Notes: generated by a model from the letters alone, not told the origin. A stretch of 64,000 bases of DNA from Microbulbifer sp. A4B17 (GCF_003076275.1 NZ_CP029064.1:3358501-3422500); one strand, 5' to 3'. Positions 14,715 to 26,602 are shown, numbered from the stretch's first letter. Program-made: numbers and translations.

Positions 14715-17090
14715 CTAGCGCAGACTAGCGTTATATTTTTCTTCTAGTTTTCCGACCACCGCATCTATAGCGGCATTGATTTCGTCGTCATTAAGGGTGC
14801 GTGACGAATGCTGAAACGTCAACCCCAAAGCGACACTTTTTCTATTTAAATCAATACCTTTGCCTTGGTAGACATCAAATATCTTGAGGTCCGTCAAGGT
14901 TTCACCTGCAACTTCGACAGCAGTTTCCACCAGGCTGGCGGCAGGAACCTCTGCGTCAATCAACAGGGCCAGATCGCGACGCACTTCCGGGAACTTGGAC
15001 AGCGGGCGGAATGCGGGGGTTTTGCCCTCCCCGATCGCTTCCAAGCTCAGTTCAAATACGAACGCGGGCTTGGCCAGATCCAACTTCTTCTGCAACTGCG
15101 GGTGCAGGGCTCCGATAACCCCTACTTCGCGGTCGCCGCGCATAATCTTGGCGGTTTGGCCGGGGTGCAACGCGGGGTGCTGGCCAGCGACAAAGCGGAA
15201 CTCATCGGCAACACCGGTGCGAGCCAACAGGGCCTCTACATCGGCTTTCACGTCGAAGAAGTCCACCGCGTCTTTGCTGCCAGTCCAGTTTTCTGCGTAA
15301 CGGCTGCCGTAGGCAAGACCAGCAATCATTTGCTCCTGGTGCAGCTCGGCACCCGGCACAAAGCGCAGGCCGGTTTCAAACAGGCGCACGCGGTTTTGCT
15401 GGCGATTCAGGTTGTACTGCAACGCTTTACACAGGCCCGGCAGCAAGGTGGTGCGCATAACCGCCAGCTCGGCACTGATTGGGTTTTGCAGGGCCACCGG
15501 GTCGGCTTCCGGATCAAACAGCGCGGCGCTGTCGCTATCGATAAAGCTGAAAGTAATCGCTTCGTAGTAACCACGGCTCAGCAGGGTTTGTTCCAGGTTG
15601 TCCTGGGCAATGGTGCTTTCTGGGCGCGGGGCGATTTCCAGCTCGGCAGTAAAGCTTTCGCTGGGGATACGGTTGTAGCCGTATACACGGGCCAGCTCTT
15701 CCAGCAGGTCTGCTTCGATGGCGATATCGAAACGGAAGCTGGGGGCGAGGAAGGTCCAACCTTCGTCGTTCTGGTCGATTTTTTCCAGGCCCAGGCGGGT
15801 GAGGATATCGACGATTTCGTCATCGGCCAGCTTGATGCCCAGGCCTAACTCGACCTTGGCACGGCGCAGGGTAATGTGGCGCTCGGCGGGCATAATTTCA
15901 GTCAGCTCGCGCACGTGTACCGGGCCGGGTTCGCCGCCAACGATATCCAGCAGCAGCTGGGTAGCGCGCTCCACTGCTTTCTCTTGCAGGTGGTAGTCCA
16001 CGCCGCGTTCGAAACGGTGGGAGGAGTCGGTGTGCAGGCCGTAAGAGCGAGCCTTGCCGGCAATGGCCAGCGGGCTGAAGAAGGCGCTCTCCAGGAAGAT
16101 ATGCTGGGTGCCTGCGGTCACGGAGGAATCCAGGCCACCCATAATACCGGCCATCGCCAGAGGTTTTTCCTCATCGGCAATTACCAGGGTGCCCTCTTTC
16201 AGTTTGACTTCCTGGCCGTCCAGCAGGGTCAGCTCTTCACCGGCTTCTGCCATACGCACTTTGATGCCGCCGGAGAGTTTCTCCAGGTCGAAGGCGTGCA
16301 TGGGCTGGCCCAGTTCCAGCAGAACGTAGTTGGTAACGTCTACTACCGGGTCGATACTGCGCAGGCCGCTGCGACGCAGGCGCTCTTGCATCCACAGAGG
16401 CGTTACCGCTTTGATATCGATATTGCGAATCACACGACCTACGTAGCGCGGGCAGGCGGCTTCGGCCAGCAGGGATACGGGCATGCTCTCGTCGATCTGC
16501 TGGGGTACCGGAGCAACTTCCGGGCCCTGAACGGCGCAACGATTCAGTACGCCCACTTCGCGAGCAATACCGGCAACACCGAGGCAGTCGGAACGGTTCG
16601 GGGTGAGATCCACTTCGATGGTCTCATCGTCCAGCTGCAAGTATTCGCGCAGATCGGTACCGGTGGGTGCGTCTTCTGGCAACTCCCAGATACCGTCATT
16701 GTCTTCGCCCAGTTCCAGTTCGGTCTGTGCGCAGAGCATACCGAAGCTCTCTACACCACGGAGCTTGGCTTTCTTGATTTTAAAATCGCCCGGCAGCTTG
16801 GCGCCTACCAGGGCAAAAGGAATTTTGATTCCGGTGCGCGCATTGGGAGCACCGCACACAACCTGCATTTCACCGTCGGGGTGGCCTGCCACTTTACACA
16901 CGCGCAGCTTGTCCGCATCCGGGTGCTGTTCACAGGCGACAATCTCACCGACAACCACTCCGGAGAAATCGCCCGCAACTTTTTCTATACCGTCCACTTC
17001 CAGGCCGGCCATGGTGATTTGATCGGCCAGTTCCTGCGTGGTGAGTTCCGGGTTTACCCATTCCCGCAACCAGGAGTTGCTGATTTTCAT
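14715..17090 (-). CDS. pheT: Phenylalanine--tRNA ligase beta subunit
   Basis: A 791-residue protein starting MKISNSWLREWVNP, with an AAGAGA ribosome site before the ATG at 17090; an upstream extension of 27 codons is unlikely. A tRNA-binding (EMAP-like) domain is at about 40-150 (VVVGEIVACEQHPDADKLRVCKV, VCGAPNA). B3/B4 and B5 domains follow, with the catalytic-like core at the centre. The C-terminus is a ferredoxin-fold anticodon-binding domain (FRPLSKFPEVRRDLALL). With PheS it forms the alpha2-beta2 enzyme charging tRNA-Phe. It lies 129 bases downstream of pheS in the usual order. Confidence 0.97.
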   Translation of the reverse strand: MKISNSWLREWVNPELTTQELADQITMAGLEVDGIEKVAGDFSGVVVGEIVACEQHPDADKLRVCKVAGHPDGEMQVVCGAPNARTGIKIPFALVGAKLPGDFKIKKAKLRGVESFGMLCAQTELELGEDNDGIWELPEDAPTGTDLREYLQLDDETIEVDLTPNRSDCLGVAGIAREVGVLNRCAVQGPEVAPVPQQIDESMPVSLLAEAACPRYVGRVIRNIDIKAVTPLWMQERLRRSGLRSIDPVVDVTNYVLLELGQPMHAFDLEKLSGGIKVRMAEAGEELTLLDGQEVKLKEGTLVIADEEKPLAMAGIMGGLDSSVTAGTQHIFLESAFFSPLAIAGKARSYGLHTDSSHRFERGVDYHLQEKAVERATQLLLDIVGGEPGPVHVRELTEIMPAERHITLRRAKVELGLGIKLADDEIVDILTRLGLEKIDQNDEGWTFLAPSFRFDIAIEADLLEELARVYGYNRIPSESFTAELEIAPRPESTIAQDNLEQTLLSRGYYEAITFSFIDSDSAALFDPEADPVALQNPISAELAVMRTTLLPGLCKALQYNLNRQQNRVRLFETGLRFVPGAELHQEQMIAGLAYGSRYAENWTGSKDAVDFFDVKADVEALLARTGVADEFRFVAGQHPALHPGQTAKIMRGDREVGVIGALHPQLQKKLDLAKPAFVFELSLEAIGEGKTPAFRPLSKFPEVRRDLALLIDAEVPAASLVETAVEVAGETLTDLKIFDVYQGKGIDLNRKSVALGLTFQHSSRTLNDDEINAAIDAVVGKLEEKYNASLR

Positions 17091-17219
17091 AGTTGATCTC
17101 TTTCTGTATTCCGTCAGCGCAACTTGGTGCGCATTTCGCCTGGGGCTATTTCGCCTCCCAGGCCTCCACAATTCGACTGCTGTTGCGAAGGGCCATTGCC
17201 ATTCGCGCTGTCACTTGGC

Positions 17220-18263
<1,044 letters not shown>

Positions 18264-18286
18264 TTAATTTTTTCTGCTTTGTTCGG

Positions 18287-18305
18287 CCGGTACTTTCTGT
18301 ACCGG
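18287..18305 (-). promoter_or_regulatory. Leader hairpin upstream of pheS
   Basis: A 7-bp perfect stem CCGGTAC/GTACCGG with a 5-nt loop, about 55 bases before the pheS start. No U-run follows. It could be an anti-terminator or translation-control element together with the upstream terminator at 18355-18393. Confidence 0.4.
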
Positions 18306-18354
18306 AGGGAATTTCCCCAGGCACCGCCACCGGTAAAAAATAGCGGAAACTCCA

Positions 18355-18393
18355 TAAAAAAATAGGGAAGGGCCACTACAGCCCTTCCCTATT
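18355..18393 (-). terminator. Strong intrinsic terminator between rplT and pheS (possible attenuator)
   Basis: A 13-bp perfect stem (AATAGGGAAGGGC with its complement, 7-nt loop) followed on the minus strand by seven U residues. It ends the infC-rpmI-rplT transcript. Its 3' arm and U-run also encode, in one frame starting at a GTG, a short Phe-rich stretch (PYFFMEFPLFF), which would fit a Phe-sensing attenuator, although that frame has no early stop. Confidence 0.85.
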
Positions 18394-18426
18394 TTGAGTA
18401 TTCAGTTTTACAACTGAAGTGACAGC

Positions 18427-18786
18427 TTACGCTGCCAGGGCTGCCTTAGCTTTTTCAACTACGGCAGCAAAAGCGACTTTATCGTAAACAGCCAGATCAG
18501 CCAGTACACGGCGATCCAGTGCGATGTCCGCTTTTTTCAGACCTGCGATCAGGCGGCTGTAGCTCAGGCCTTCAGCACGGGACTGGGCGTTAATACGAGT
18601 AATCCACAGAGCGCGGAAGTTACGCTTTTTAACGCGACGGTCACGGTATGCGTACTGACCAGCTTTAATTACTGCCTGCTTGGCAACGCGGAATACGCGT
18701 GAACGCGCACCGTAGTAACCTTTAGCCTGCTTCAGAATCTTCTTGTGACGACGACGCGCCTCTACACCACGTTTTACACGGGCCAT
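18427..18786 (-). CDS. rplT: 50S ribosomal protein L20
   Basis: A 119-residue, strongly basic protein: [64 protein letters not shown]. Full-length and canonical. It binds 23S rRNA early in 50S assembly and, in enterobacteria, represses its own operon. It follows rpmI by 36 bases and is terminated by the hairpin at 18355-18393. Confidence 0.98.
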   Translation of the reverse strand: MARVKRGVEARRRHKKILKQAKGYYGARSRVFRVAKQAVIKAGQYAYRDRRVKKRNFRALWITRINAQSRAEGLSYSRLIAGLKKADIALDRRVLADLAVYDKVAFAAVVEKAKAALAA

Positions 18787-18822
18787 ACTTCTATCCTCTT
18801 AAACCTTTGCGATTTGGGCCAA

Positions 18823-19017
18823 TTACTTGGCGCGCAGCATACGATCGACCAGTCCAGCATCAGACTTGTTCATAGTCTGGGTGCCACGCAGCTGACGCTT
18901 GCGCTTGGTGGTCATCTTGGTGAGGATGTGGCTCTTGTTAGCGTGCTTGTGCTTGTAGCCCGCAGCCGTCTTCTTGAAGCGCTTGGCAGCGCCACTGTGA
19001 GTCTTTGCTTTCGGCAT
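18823..19017 (-). CDS. rpmI: 50S ribosomal protein L35
   Basis: A 64-residue basic protein: [30 protein letters not shown]. The ATG at 19017 with GGAG upstream gives the canonical MPK start. It lies between infC and rplT. The 146-base infC-rpmI gap is where the L20-type translational operator lies in enterobacteria; I could not identify its pseudoknot here. Confidence 0.98.
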   Translation of the reverse strand: MPKAKTHSGAAKRFKKTAAGYKHKHANKSHILTKMTTKRKRQLRGTQTMNKSDAGLVDRMLRAK

Positions 19018-19163
19018 TTTGTACTCCAAAGTTAATATTCGCCTGTAAAACAGGCACCTTTAGTAACTGCCGACAACCGAAGTTACCGGCACTGCGAGAG
19101 TGGGGAGGCAGCCGTCGCCCAACCACTTCTCAAAGGAGATCCCGGGAATGACTTCCCCAAACC

Positions 19164-19703
19164 TCACTTTTTCTTTTTGAGCGGAGCAATCACCATCAGC
19201 ATTTGACGACCTTCCATTTTCGGTCGCTGCTCTACGGTGCCCAGCTCTTCAAGGTCCTTTTCGATGCGCTGCATCATTTCCATGCCCAGCTCTTGGTGAG
19301 CCATTTCGCGGCCACGGAAACGCAGGGATACTTTGGCCTTGTCACCCGCTTCCAGGAAGCGGGCCAGGTTGCGCAGCTTGATCTGGTAGTCACCGACATC
19401 GGTGCCCGGGCGGAATTTCATTTCCTTGATCTGCTGCTGCTTCTGCTTCTTCTTGGCGGCATTCTTAGCTTTTTTAGCTTCGAATACGTGCTTGCCGTAG
19501 TCCATGATCTTACAGACTATCGGCGTGGAGTCCGAGGCAATTTCAACGAGATCCAAGCTAGCTTTCTGTGCAGCTTCCAGCGCTTCATCCAGGGAGACAA
19601 TGCCTACCTGTTCGCCATCAGCGCCTATCAGGCGGATTTCTGACGCTTCAATCTGATCGTTTATGCGGGCCTTTTTGGACCGTCCCTTAGTGTCTCGTTT
19701 AAT
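19164..19703 (-). CDS. infC: Translation initiation factor IF-3 (ATT start codon)
   Basis: A 179-residue protein when started at ATT (19703), which has GGGAG nine bases upstream and gives a normal IF-3 length. The only in-frame ATG (19556) would delete the N-domain. The N-domain reads [31 protein letters not shown] and the C-domain has [46 protein letters not shown]-3 prevents subunit joining and checks start-codon choice. Its own rare start codon is the basis of autoregulation known from E. coli. It lies downstream of thrS by 29 bases, within one operon. Confidence 0.95.
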   Translation of the reverse strand: MKRDTKGRSKKARINDQIEASEIRLIGADGEQVGIVSLDEALEAAQKASLDLVEIASDSTPIVCKIMDYGKHVFEAKKAKNAAKKKQKQQQIKEMKFRPGTDVGDYQIKLRNLARFLEAGDKAKVSLRFRGREMAHQELGMEMMQRIEKDLEELGTVEQRPKMEGRQMLMVIAPLKKKK

Positions 19704-19732
19704 AGCTATGGTCTCCCAGTTGCCAAGTGTTG

Positions 19733-21661
19733 TTATGCATTATCTTCTGTCAAACGACCGCGACGATTCACGTCTTGCTCGAGGATCTCGAGGAATGACT
19801 CATACGTCATTGTACCAAGATCTTCACCGCTACGGGTACGTACTGCCACGGTCTGACTTTCTACTTCCTTATCGCCAATTACCAATAGATAAGGAACACG
19901 CTGAAGCGTGTGCTCGCGGATTTTAAAGCCGATCTTCTCGTTTCTCAAGTCAGCTGTGGCGCGGTATTGCAGCTCACCCAAACGATCTTGCAAATTGCGA
20001 CAATATTCGGCCTGGCGATCGGTGATATTCATGATCGCCACCTGCTGCGGCGCCAGCCAGGTGGGGAACGCGCCTTCGTAGTGCTCGATCAGGATTCCGA
20101 TAAAGCGCTCGAAGGAACCCAAGGCTGCGCGGTGCAGCATTACCGGGGACTGGCGCGAGCCATCTTCCGCTACAAACTGGGCATCCAGGCGGCCCGGCAT
20201 GGAGAAATCCACCTGAATAGTACCGCACTGCCATACACGGCCGAGACAGTCTTTCAGGGAGAATTCGATCTTCGGTCCGTAGAAAGCGCCTTCACCCGGC
20301 AGCTCTTCCCACGGCAGGCCAGCGGCATCCAGTGCGTCGGCCAGGGCTTTTTCAGCCTTATCCCAGCTCTCATCGGAACCTACGCGCTTCTCCGGGCGAG
20401 TGGAGAGACGGTAGATAACGTCCTGGAAGCCGAAATCCTTATAAACGGAGTGCAGCAGATCCATAAAGTCAGAAACTTCTGACTGGATCTGATCTTCGCT
20501 ACAGAAGATATGACCATCATCCTGCACAAAGCCGCGCACGCGCATCAGACCGTGCAGGGAACCGGAGGGCTCACTGCGGTGACAGGAGCCAAACTCCGCC
20601 AGACGCAACGGCAGGTCGCGGTAGCTGCGCAGGCCCTGGTTGAATACCTGTACGTGACAAGGGCAGTTCATCGGTTTAATGGCGAACTGGCGCTCTTCAC
20701 TGGTCAGGGTGAACATGTCATCGCCAAACTTATCGGCGTGACCGGACTTGCGCCACAGGCTGAAATCTACCAGCTGCGGAGTCTTGATTTCTTTGTAGCC
20801 AAATTCGCGCTGGCGGCGACGCATGTACTGCTCGATAGTGCTGTAAATGGTCCAGCCGTTCGGGTGCCAGAACACCATGCCGGGCGCCTCTTCCTGGATA
20901 TGGAAAAGGTCAAATTTCTTCGCCAGCTTGCGGTGATCGCGCTTTTCTGCCTCTTCGATGCGACGCAGGTAAGCTTTCAGTTCTTTTTTGTTGGCCCAGG
21001 CAGTGCCGTAAACACGGGTCAACATTTCATTGTTGGAGTCACCGCGCCAGTAGGCACCGGCCACTTTGGTCAGTTTGAACGCTTTCAATCTGCCGGTGGA
21101 GGGCACGTGGGGACCGCGACACAGGTCTTCAAAGTCGCCCTGGCGGTAGAGAGAAATATCTTCATCGCTGGGGATGCTGTCGATAATCTCAGCCTTGTAC
21201 TCTTCACCCATCTCGCGGAAATATTTCACCGCTTCTTTGCGCGGCATCAGGCGGCGACTGACAGTGATGTCTTCTTTGGCCAGCACTTCCATACGCTCTT
21301 CGATCTTCTCGAGATCTTCTGGCGTAAACTGGCGCTCGTAGGCGAAGTCGTAATAGAAACCGTTTTCGATAACCGGGCCAATGGTGACCTGGGCTGTGGG
21401 GTACAGCTGTTTAACTGCTTGTGCCAGCAAGTGCGCCGTGGAGTGACGGATCACTTCCAGGCCTTCGGGCTGACGATCAGTAATAATTGCCAGATTTACG
21501 TCGGTATCAATAACGTAACTGGTATCGACTTCCTTGCCGTCTACAACGCCAGCAAGTGCGGCTTTTGCCAAACCTGGGCCGATATCAGCGGCTACATCGT
21601 GTACGGAAACCGGAGCAGAAAATTCTCGACGGGAACCATCGGGGAGAGTAACAACGGGCAT
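19733..21661 (-). CDS. thrS: Threonine--tRNA ligase
   Basis: A 642-residue class II synthetase. It has an N-terminal TGS domain ([14 protein letters not shown]), an editing domain ([17 protein letters not shown] with its HxxxH pair, and [29 protein letters not shown]) and a catalytic core with the zinc-binding cysteine in [10 protein letters not shown]. The C-terminal anticodon-binding domain is [14 protein letters not shown] onward. It leads the thrS-infC-rpmI-rplT operon. A perfect palindrome in its leader (21714-21733) may be its control site. Confidence 0.98.
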   Translation of the reverse strand: MPVVTLPDGSRREFSAPVSVHDVAADIGPGLAKAALAGVVDGKEVDTSYVIDTDVNLAIITDRQPEGLEVIRHSTAHLLAQAVKQLYPTAQVTIGPVIENGFYYDFAYERQFTPEDLEKIEERMEVLAKEDITVSRRLMPRKEAVKYFREMGEEYKAEIIDSIPSDEDISLYRQGDFEDLCRGPHVPSTGRLKAFKLTKVAGAYWRGDSNNEMLTRVYGTAWANKKELKAYLRRIEEAEKRDHRKLAKKFDLFHIQEEAPGMVFWHPNGWTIYSTIEQYMRRRQREFGYKEIKTPQLVDFSLWRKSGHADKFGDDMFTLTSEERQFAIKPMNCPCHVQVFNQGLRSYRDLPLRLAEFGSCHRSEPSGSLHGLMRVRGFVQDDGHIFCSEDQIQSEVSDFMDLLHSVYKDFGFQDVIYRLSTRPEKRVGSDESWDKAEKALADALDAAGLPWEELPGEGAFYGPKIEFSLKDCLGRVWQCGTIQVDFSMPGRLDAQFVAEDGSRQSPVMLHRAALGSFERFIGILIEHYEGAFPTWLAPQQVAIMNITDRQAEYCRNLQDRLGELQYRATADLRNEKIGFKIREHTLQRVPYLLVIGDKEVESQTVAVRTRSGEDLGTMTYESFLEILEQDVNRRGRLTEDNA

Positions 21662-21713
21662 TGTTTATCCTTTGTTCTCAGTGGCGATCCCTACCAAAGA
21701 CCGCATGAAACTA

Positions 21714-21733
21714 TCCATGAATTTATTCATGGA
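21714..21733 (-). promoter_or_regulatory. 20-bp palindrome in the thrS leader
   Basis: TCCATGAAT and its exact complement separated by two bases. As RNA it folds into an 8-bp stem with a UAAA loop, about 53 bases before the thrS start. ThrRS in enterobacteria represses its own mRNA through tRNA-like hairpins in the leader; the position fits, but the loop does not show an obvious Thr anticodon. A DNA operator is the alternative. Confidence 0.4.
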
Positions 21734-21771
21734 ACTCTTGATCGGGATGGGCAATCCATCCTTTTGAAAGG

Positions 21772-21848
<77 letters not shown>

Positions 21849-21978
21849 AAAGCTCTACAGCGGGGGAACCCTGTGCTGTGAAGAGCGCGAACTTTAGCAC
21901 CGCTTTTCAGTGTTTTCAACAACTTACTGAACTTTTGTGTGAAATTTTTTAAGAGCGACCAAGCACCAACAAGGCAGT

Positions 21979-22011
21979 GCGGGACTATCAAAATGTAGAT
22001 CCAAGTCCCGC
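21979..22011 (-). terminator. Possible terminator-like hairpin after uvrB
   Basis: An 8-bp GC-rich stem GCGGGACT/AGTCCCGC with a 17-nt loop, just past the uvrB stop. No U-run follows, so termination is uncertain. Confidence 0.35.
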
Positions 22012-22024
22012 CCTTCAGCAAGGA

Positions 22025-24034
22025 TTATTCCACACCTTTTAAGTGGGTAATCTCATCGCGCAATTTTGCCGCTGCTTCAAATTCCAGGTTCTTCGCATGC
22101 TGGTACATTTGCTCTTCCAGCTCGGCAATTCGGGCCCAGCGCTGCTTATCGGTAAGGGCCTCGACATCCACCTTGTATTCACCTTTACCCTCGGCAACTT
22201 TGCGACGCCCTTTCTTCGGCACGCCGGGGGCCACTGCTCCCTCCAGAATATCCGCCACACTTTTGCGGATACCTTTGGGGGTAATGCCGTGCTCCTCGTT
22301 AAAGGCCAACTGCTTCTCGCGGCGGCGATGAGTCTCTTCGAGTGCACGCTCCATGGAACCGGTGACTTTGTCCGCGTAGAGAATCGCCCTCCCCTCCAGG
22401 TTTCGCGCAGCCCGCCCAATGGTCTGGATCAGCGAGCGATCGGAACGAAGGAAGCCCTCTTTATCGGCATCGAAAATTGCCACCAAGGCAACTTCCGGCA
22501 TATCCAGGCCTTCTCGCAGCAAGTTAATACCAACTAGCACGTCAAACTCTCCGATACGCAGGTCCCGGATAATCTCTACTCGCTCGACGGTATCAATATC
22601 GGAGTGTAAGTAGCGGACACGAACGCCACTTTCGGAGAGGTATTCAGTCAGGTCTTCCGCCATCCGCTTGGTCAATACGGTAATCAGCACTCGCTGGTCA
22701 GCATCTACGCAACGGTGAATTTCAGACAGGGCATCATCTACCTGGGTCAATGCTGGGCGAACTTCAACTTCCGGGTCCACCAGACCGGTCGGGCGAACCA
22801 CCTGCTCGACCACCTGCCCCGCATTCTCTTGCTCATAGGCCCCCGGGGTTGCGGACACAAAAACCGTCTGGGGTGCCAACCCCTCCCACTCTTCAAACTT
22901 GAGAGGACGATTGTCCAGGGCCGATGGCAGACGAAAGCCATACTCCACCAAAGTTTCCTTGCGCGACCGGTCTCCACGATACATACCGCCGATTTGCGGC
23001 ACTGTCACGTGACTCTCATCGATAAATAACAGTGCATCACTGGGCAGGTAATCAAAAAGCGTGGGCGGCGGCTGACCAATACCGCGACCGGAGAGGTAGC
23101 GGGAATAGTTCTCTACGCCATTGCAGTAGCCAAGCTCCTGCATCATCTCCACATCGTAGCGGGTACGCTGATCTAGCCGCTGCGCTTCGACCAGCTTGTT
23201 GTTACCACGCAGTTGCTCCAGGCGCCCTCGCAGCTCATCTTTGATTTCATCGATAGCGCTGACGATCGTCTCTCGCGGCGTCACATAGTGACTCTTGGGA
23301 AAGATGGTCACCCGGGGCACCTTCTTAAGCTGCTCTCCGGTAAGGGGGTCAAACAGGGTGATCTCTTCGATTTCTTCATCAAAAAGAGACAGGCGCACCG
23401 CTTCCAAATCGGAGTCTGCCGGGTAGATATCGATAATATCGCCACGCACCCGGTAAGTAGCGCGACGGAAATCTGCATCGTTGCGGGTGTATTGCAGTTC
23501 TGCCAGACGCCTGAGGATAGTGCGCTGGTCAACGAGATCACCGCGATCCAGATGCAGCACCATCTTCAAATATTTGTCGGGGTCACCCAAACCGTAAATT
23601 GCCGAAACTGTGGCAACCACAACCACGTCGCGCCGCTCAATAAGTGCCTTGGTGGCCGAGAGGCGCATCTGCTCAATGTGCTCGTTTACAGATGCATCTT
23701 TTTCGATAAAGGTGTCCGAAGAGGGGACGTAAGCTTCCGGCTGGTAGTAGTCGTAGTAAGAGACAAAATACTCCACCGCATTCTTGGGGAAAAACTCTTT
23801 AAACTCCCCGTAGAGCTGAGCGGCCAGCGTTTTATTGTGAGCCATCACAATGGCCGGCCGCTGCAGGCGCTCAATAATATTCGCCATAGTGAAGGTCTTA
23901 CCCGAACCGGTAACACCCAGCAGCGTTTGATGGCTCAGGCCATCATCAATCCCCTCTGACAACTGCTCTATCGCCAGCGGCTGATCGCCCGCTGGCTGAT
24001 ACTTGGATTCCACCTTAAAAGGTCGCGACTCCAT
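22025..24034 (-). CDS. uvrB: Excinuclease ABC subunit B (UvrB)
   Basis: A 669-residue DNA-repair helicase. It has Walker [14 protein letters not shown] near residue 41, the damage-probing beta-hairpin region [21 protein letters not shown] and Walker B LFIDESHV. Helicase motifs include QTIGRAARN, and the C-terminal UVR domain is [25 protein letters not shown]. UvrB receives damaged DNA from UvrA and recruits UvrC in nucleotide excision repair. It is monocistronic here, and the length is normal. Confidence 0.98.
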   Translation of the reverse strand: MESRPFKVESKYQPAGDQPLAIEQLSEGIDDGLSHQTLLGVTGSGKTFTMANIIERLQRPAIVMAHNKTLAAQLYGEFKEFFPKNAVEYFVSYYDYYQPEAYVPSSDTFIEKDASVNEHIEQMRLSATKALIERRDVVVVATVSAIYGLGDPDKYLKMVLHLDRGDLVDQRTILRRLAELQYTRNDADFRRATYRVRGDIIDIYPADSDLEAVRLSLFDEEIEEITLFDPLTGEQLKKVPRVTIFPKSHYVTPRETIVSAIDEIKDELRGRLEQLRGNNKLVEAQRLDQRTRYDVEMMQELGYCNGVENYSRYLSGRGIGQPPPTLFDYLPSDALLFIDESHVTVPQIGGMYRGDRSRKETLVEYGFRLPSALDNRPLKFEEWEGLAPQTVFVSATPGAYEQENAGQVVEQVVRPTGLVDPEVEVRPALTQVDDALSEIHRCVDADQRVLITVLTKRMAEDLTEYLSESGVRVRYLHSDIDTVERVEIIRDLRIGEFDVLVGINLLREGLDMPEVALVAIFDADKEGFLRSDRSLIQTIGRAARNLEGRAILYADKVTGSMERALEETHRRREKQLAFNEEHGITPKGIRKSVADILEGAVAPGVPKKGRRKVAEGKGEYKVDVEALTDKQRWARIAELEEQMYQHAKNLEFEAAAKLRDEITHLKGVE

Positions 24035-24211
24035 ACACTTCCCCCAACCGCTTAATCATTCATGCAACATCGGATTGTAGGCTCTCGTCATACGGCCCAC
24101 AATTACAAGAGAATAGCGTCCTACCTTCCCCAACTCAGGCCAGCGGCATTTTGCGCGCGGCCAAAAAAATAATTTCCTGACAAATCAATTAGTTAAAGAT
24201 CAAAAAAGGGG

Positions 24212-24240
24212 TTGACCTGGTCGGAAGTGCTCTATAATAT
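24212..24240 (+). promoter_or_regulatory. Sigma-70 promoter of the tRNA-Asn pair
   Basis: TTGACC (24212-24217) and a TATAAT/TAATAT box (24233-24240) precede the first tRNA by about 35 bases. Spacing is 15 bases to the perfect TATAAT, or 17 to the overlapping TAATAT. Confidence 0.7.
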
Positions 24241-24274
24241 ACGCGCCATCTCAACGGCACTGCCGAAAAGATAT

Positions 24275-24350
24275 TCCGCCTTAGCTCAGTTGGTAGAGCA
24301 AATGACTGTTAATCATTGGGTCGCTGGTTCGAGCCCAGCAGGCGGAGCCA
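24275..24350 (+). tRNA. tRNA-Asn (GTT), copy 1
   Basis: A 76-nt cloverleaf with encoded CCA: acceptor TCCGCCT/AGGCGGA, loop CTGTTAA with anticodon GTT, T arm GGTTCGAGCCC. It is identical to the second copy 46 bases downstream. Confidence 0.97.
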
Positions 24351-24396
24351 AATTTCAAAGCGCAGCTTAATTTGCGCTCTATAAATTAGATTAAAT

Positions 24397-24472
24397 TCCG
24401 CCTTAGCTCAGTTGGTAGAGCAAATGACTGTTAATCATTGGGTCGCTGGTTCGAGCCCAGCAGGCGGAGCCA
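24397..24472 (+). tRNA. tRNA-Asn (GTT), copy 2
   Basis: Identical in sequence to copy 1. It shares the upstream promoter and ends at the terminator at 24478-24512, so the two are one transcription unit. Confidence 0.97.
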
Positions 24473-24477
24473 AACAA

Positions 24478-24512
24478 AAGCCCGGATAGATCTCATCTAT
24501 CCGGGCTTTTTC
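24478..24512 (+). terminator. Terminator of the tRNA-Asn operon
   Basis: An 11-bp or longer perfect stem (GCCCGGATAGA with complement, 5-nt loop) followed by a T-rich run on the plus strand. It also has an A-run on the other side and could work in both directions against the minus-strand gene cluster. Confidence 0.85.
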
Positions 24513-24594
24513 TTTTTCTGAATATTTTTTTCAACCCACATCGAGGCTGTCAATTAGCGGCCAGCCATGTTGGGCGACCGCCAAGAATAGCCTC

Positions 24595-26547
24595 CTAGCG
24601 CGAACTGGCCTCCCCAGTCAAAGGCAACACCTCAACAGTCGCTCGACCTTTAGCTTTGTGTGCCTGCCCTTGCCTCGACCAGACAACATCGACCAACCCC
24701 TGCTTGGGTGAGTAGCCTTTTACTGCCCGGCAAAGAATCCTGCGGACCTGCTCGCAATCATGAGAGCCGCACGCATCCCTAAGATCCGAAACCAGGAGCT
24801 GCAAAGCCTCACTATCGAGACGCTCCTCTTCAGCGCGCATAATCATTGGGTGATCTGTGCCCAGCACGTTATCCCCCAGTAGCAGCTCTTCGTACAGCTT
24901 CTCCCCCGGTCGCAACCCAGTCAGCTGAATCTCAATATCACCATCAGGGTTTTCTTCATCCCTTACCGTATGCCCCATCAGACGAATCAAGCGCTCAGCC
25001 AGATCATAGATGCGTACCGGCTCGCCCATATCGAGTACAAATACATCCCCATTGCGCCCCATACTGCCGGCTTGCAATACCAGCTGGGCCGCCTCCGGAA
25101 TCGTCATAAAGTAGCGAGTTACTTTAGAGTGGGTCACTGTAACCGGGCCACCGGCATTAATTTGATCAGTAAACAGCGGAATTACGGAACCGGAAGAACC
25201 GATCACATTGCCAAACCTGACCATGCAAACGCGCATCCTGTTAAAGCGGCGACCAAAATCCTGACAAATCAGCTCAGCAAATCTTTTAGTGGCCCCCATA
25301 ACATTGGTTGGCCGGACAGCCTTATCAGTGGAGATAAGCACAAACTGCTCAACCCCATGCTGCTCAGCAGCCTCAAGTACGGAGAGCGTACCCAAGACAT
25401 TATTGTCAGCACCAATAACCACATTCTGCTCAACCAGGGGTACATGCTTGTAAGCAGCCGCATGGTAAATCGTATTCACGGAGAAACCTTGGATAATTTC
25501 CGCCATGCGCTCAGTGTTACGCACATCACCGAGCAGGGCTGTCACCTCAAACTGAACACCATCATCCTGGTGTTGCTGTCGCAACTCACGCTCTATCTGA
25601 TAGAGAGCGTATTCCGAGGATTCAACAACAACCAGCCTGGCGGGCTTCCACTGCGATATCTGCCTGCACAACTCTGACCCGATAGACCCACCGGCACCAG
25701 TGACCAAAACCACTTTACCGCTGATGGAACCAGAAACGAGTTCCCGCTGCGGCTCAACAGGAGCCCGCCCCAGAATATTCTCGTAGGTCTGCGAAACATT
25801 CTCCGCGCGCCCCACCCCATCGAGCAACTCCTCCACACCGGGAATCGCCTTTACTACCAAGCCGCGCTCCCTTAACGCCCTGGTTATCTCCCTGCGGCGT
25901 CGCCTGGCCACCCCTGGCATTGCAAGGATTACCTCTGCAATATCTTTACCTGCAACAACTTCTAATATATCTGCAGGGTTATAAACGAACAGCCCATCGA
26001 TAAAGGTCTTTTGTTTGGAGGCGTTATCATCAAAAAAGGCAACAGGCTTATACAGTTGCCCGTGAACCAACGCCTTGTACATTTGCAAGCCCGCTGTACC
26101 GGCACCATAAATTGCCACTCGGGTTTTATGAATTTCCAGTGCGGTCTGATAATAAAGGCGAACCAGCCAGCGGGACCCACCCACGGCAATAAAGGCAAAA
26201 CACCAGTAGATAACAGGGACAGAGCGGGGAATACCTGCCGTAGTCAGGTAAGAAAAGAAAGCCAACATTACAGCAGAAAGAGTCACCCCTTGCAGTACCG
26301 CAATAATAGCTTTTTGCCCCATGTAGCGGATAATCGTCCGGTATAAGCCGAGCCGAAGAAAAATAAAGCTGGTCGCAGCCAGTGTAAATGCCAAACAGGC
26401 AAACGTTCGCCACTCAAGAAATTGCGCAAAACCATTGAGCCGAATTGCCATAGCCAGGAGAAAGGCCAAACTTAACATCAGCATATCAAATGCTAACATC
26501 AGCACCGGCTTATGGATTCTCTTTACACTTCGCCAAACTCTTGTCAC
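24595..26547 (-). CDS. Membrane-anchored nucleotide-sugar 4,6-dehydratase (WbpM/CapD/PglF family)
   Basis: About 650 residues from a GTG at 26547 preceded by GGGGAG; a TTG at 26574 is the alternative. Four hydrophobic segments occupy the first 130 or so residues, followed by a CoA-binding-like domain (VAIYGAGTAGLQMYKAL). The catalytic Rossmann SDR domain has VLVTGAGGSIGSELCRQI (around 285) and LISTDKAVRPTNVMGATKR, where this subfamily has Met/Asp instead of the usual Tyr. It would convert UDP-GlcNAc (or similar) to a 4-keto-6-deoxy sugar for O-antigen or capsule. The sugar-1-phosphate transferase gene lies just upstream, forming a wbpL-wbpM-like pair. Confidence 0.88.
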   Translation of the reverse strand: MTRVWRSVKRIHKPVLMLAFDMLMLSLAFLLAMAIRLNGFAQFLEWRTFACLAFTLAATSFIFLRLGLYRTIIRYMGQKAIIAVLQGVTLSAVMLAFFSYLTTAGIPRSVPVIYWCFAFIAVGGSRWLVRLYYQTALEIHKTRVAIYGAGTAGLQMYKALVHGQLYKPVAFFDDNASKQKTFIDGLFVYNPADILEVVAGKDIAEVILAMPGVARRRRREITRALRERGLVVKAIPGVEELLDGVGRAENVSQTYENILGRAPVEPQRELVSGSISGKVVLVTGAGGSIGSELCRQISQWKPARLVVVESSEYALYQIERELRQQHQDDGVQFEVTALLGDVRNTERMAEIIQGFSVNTIYHAAAYKHVPLVEQNVVIGADNNVLGTLSVLEAAEQHGVEQFVLISTDKAVRPTNVMGATKRFAELICQDFGRRFNRMRVCMVRFGNVIGSSGSVIPLFTDQINAGGPVTVTHSKVTRYFMTIPEAAQLVLQAGSMGRNGDVFVLDMGEPVRIYDLAERLIRLMGHTVRDEENPDGDIEIQLTGLRPGEKLYEELLLGDNVLGTDHPMIMRAEEERLDSEALQLLVSDLRDACGSHDCEQVRRILCRAVKGYSPKQGLVDVVWSRQGQAHKAKGRATVEVLPLTGEASSR

Positions 26548-26602
26548 ACGACTCCCCGGAATCGACCTACACAAACAAAAAGTTACCCATCAGCCAGGCA
26601 AC

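Noticed and set aside
14865..17096. Long open frames opposite pheT (327 and 406 codons on the plus strand)
   Set aside because: They mirror the conserved pheT reading frame and have no own ribosome site or protein-family motif; they are shadows of its codon bias.
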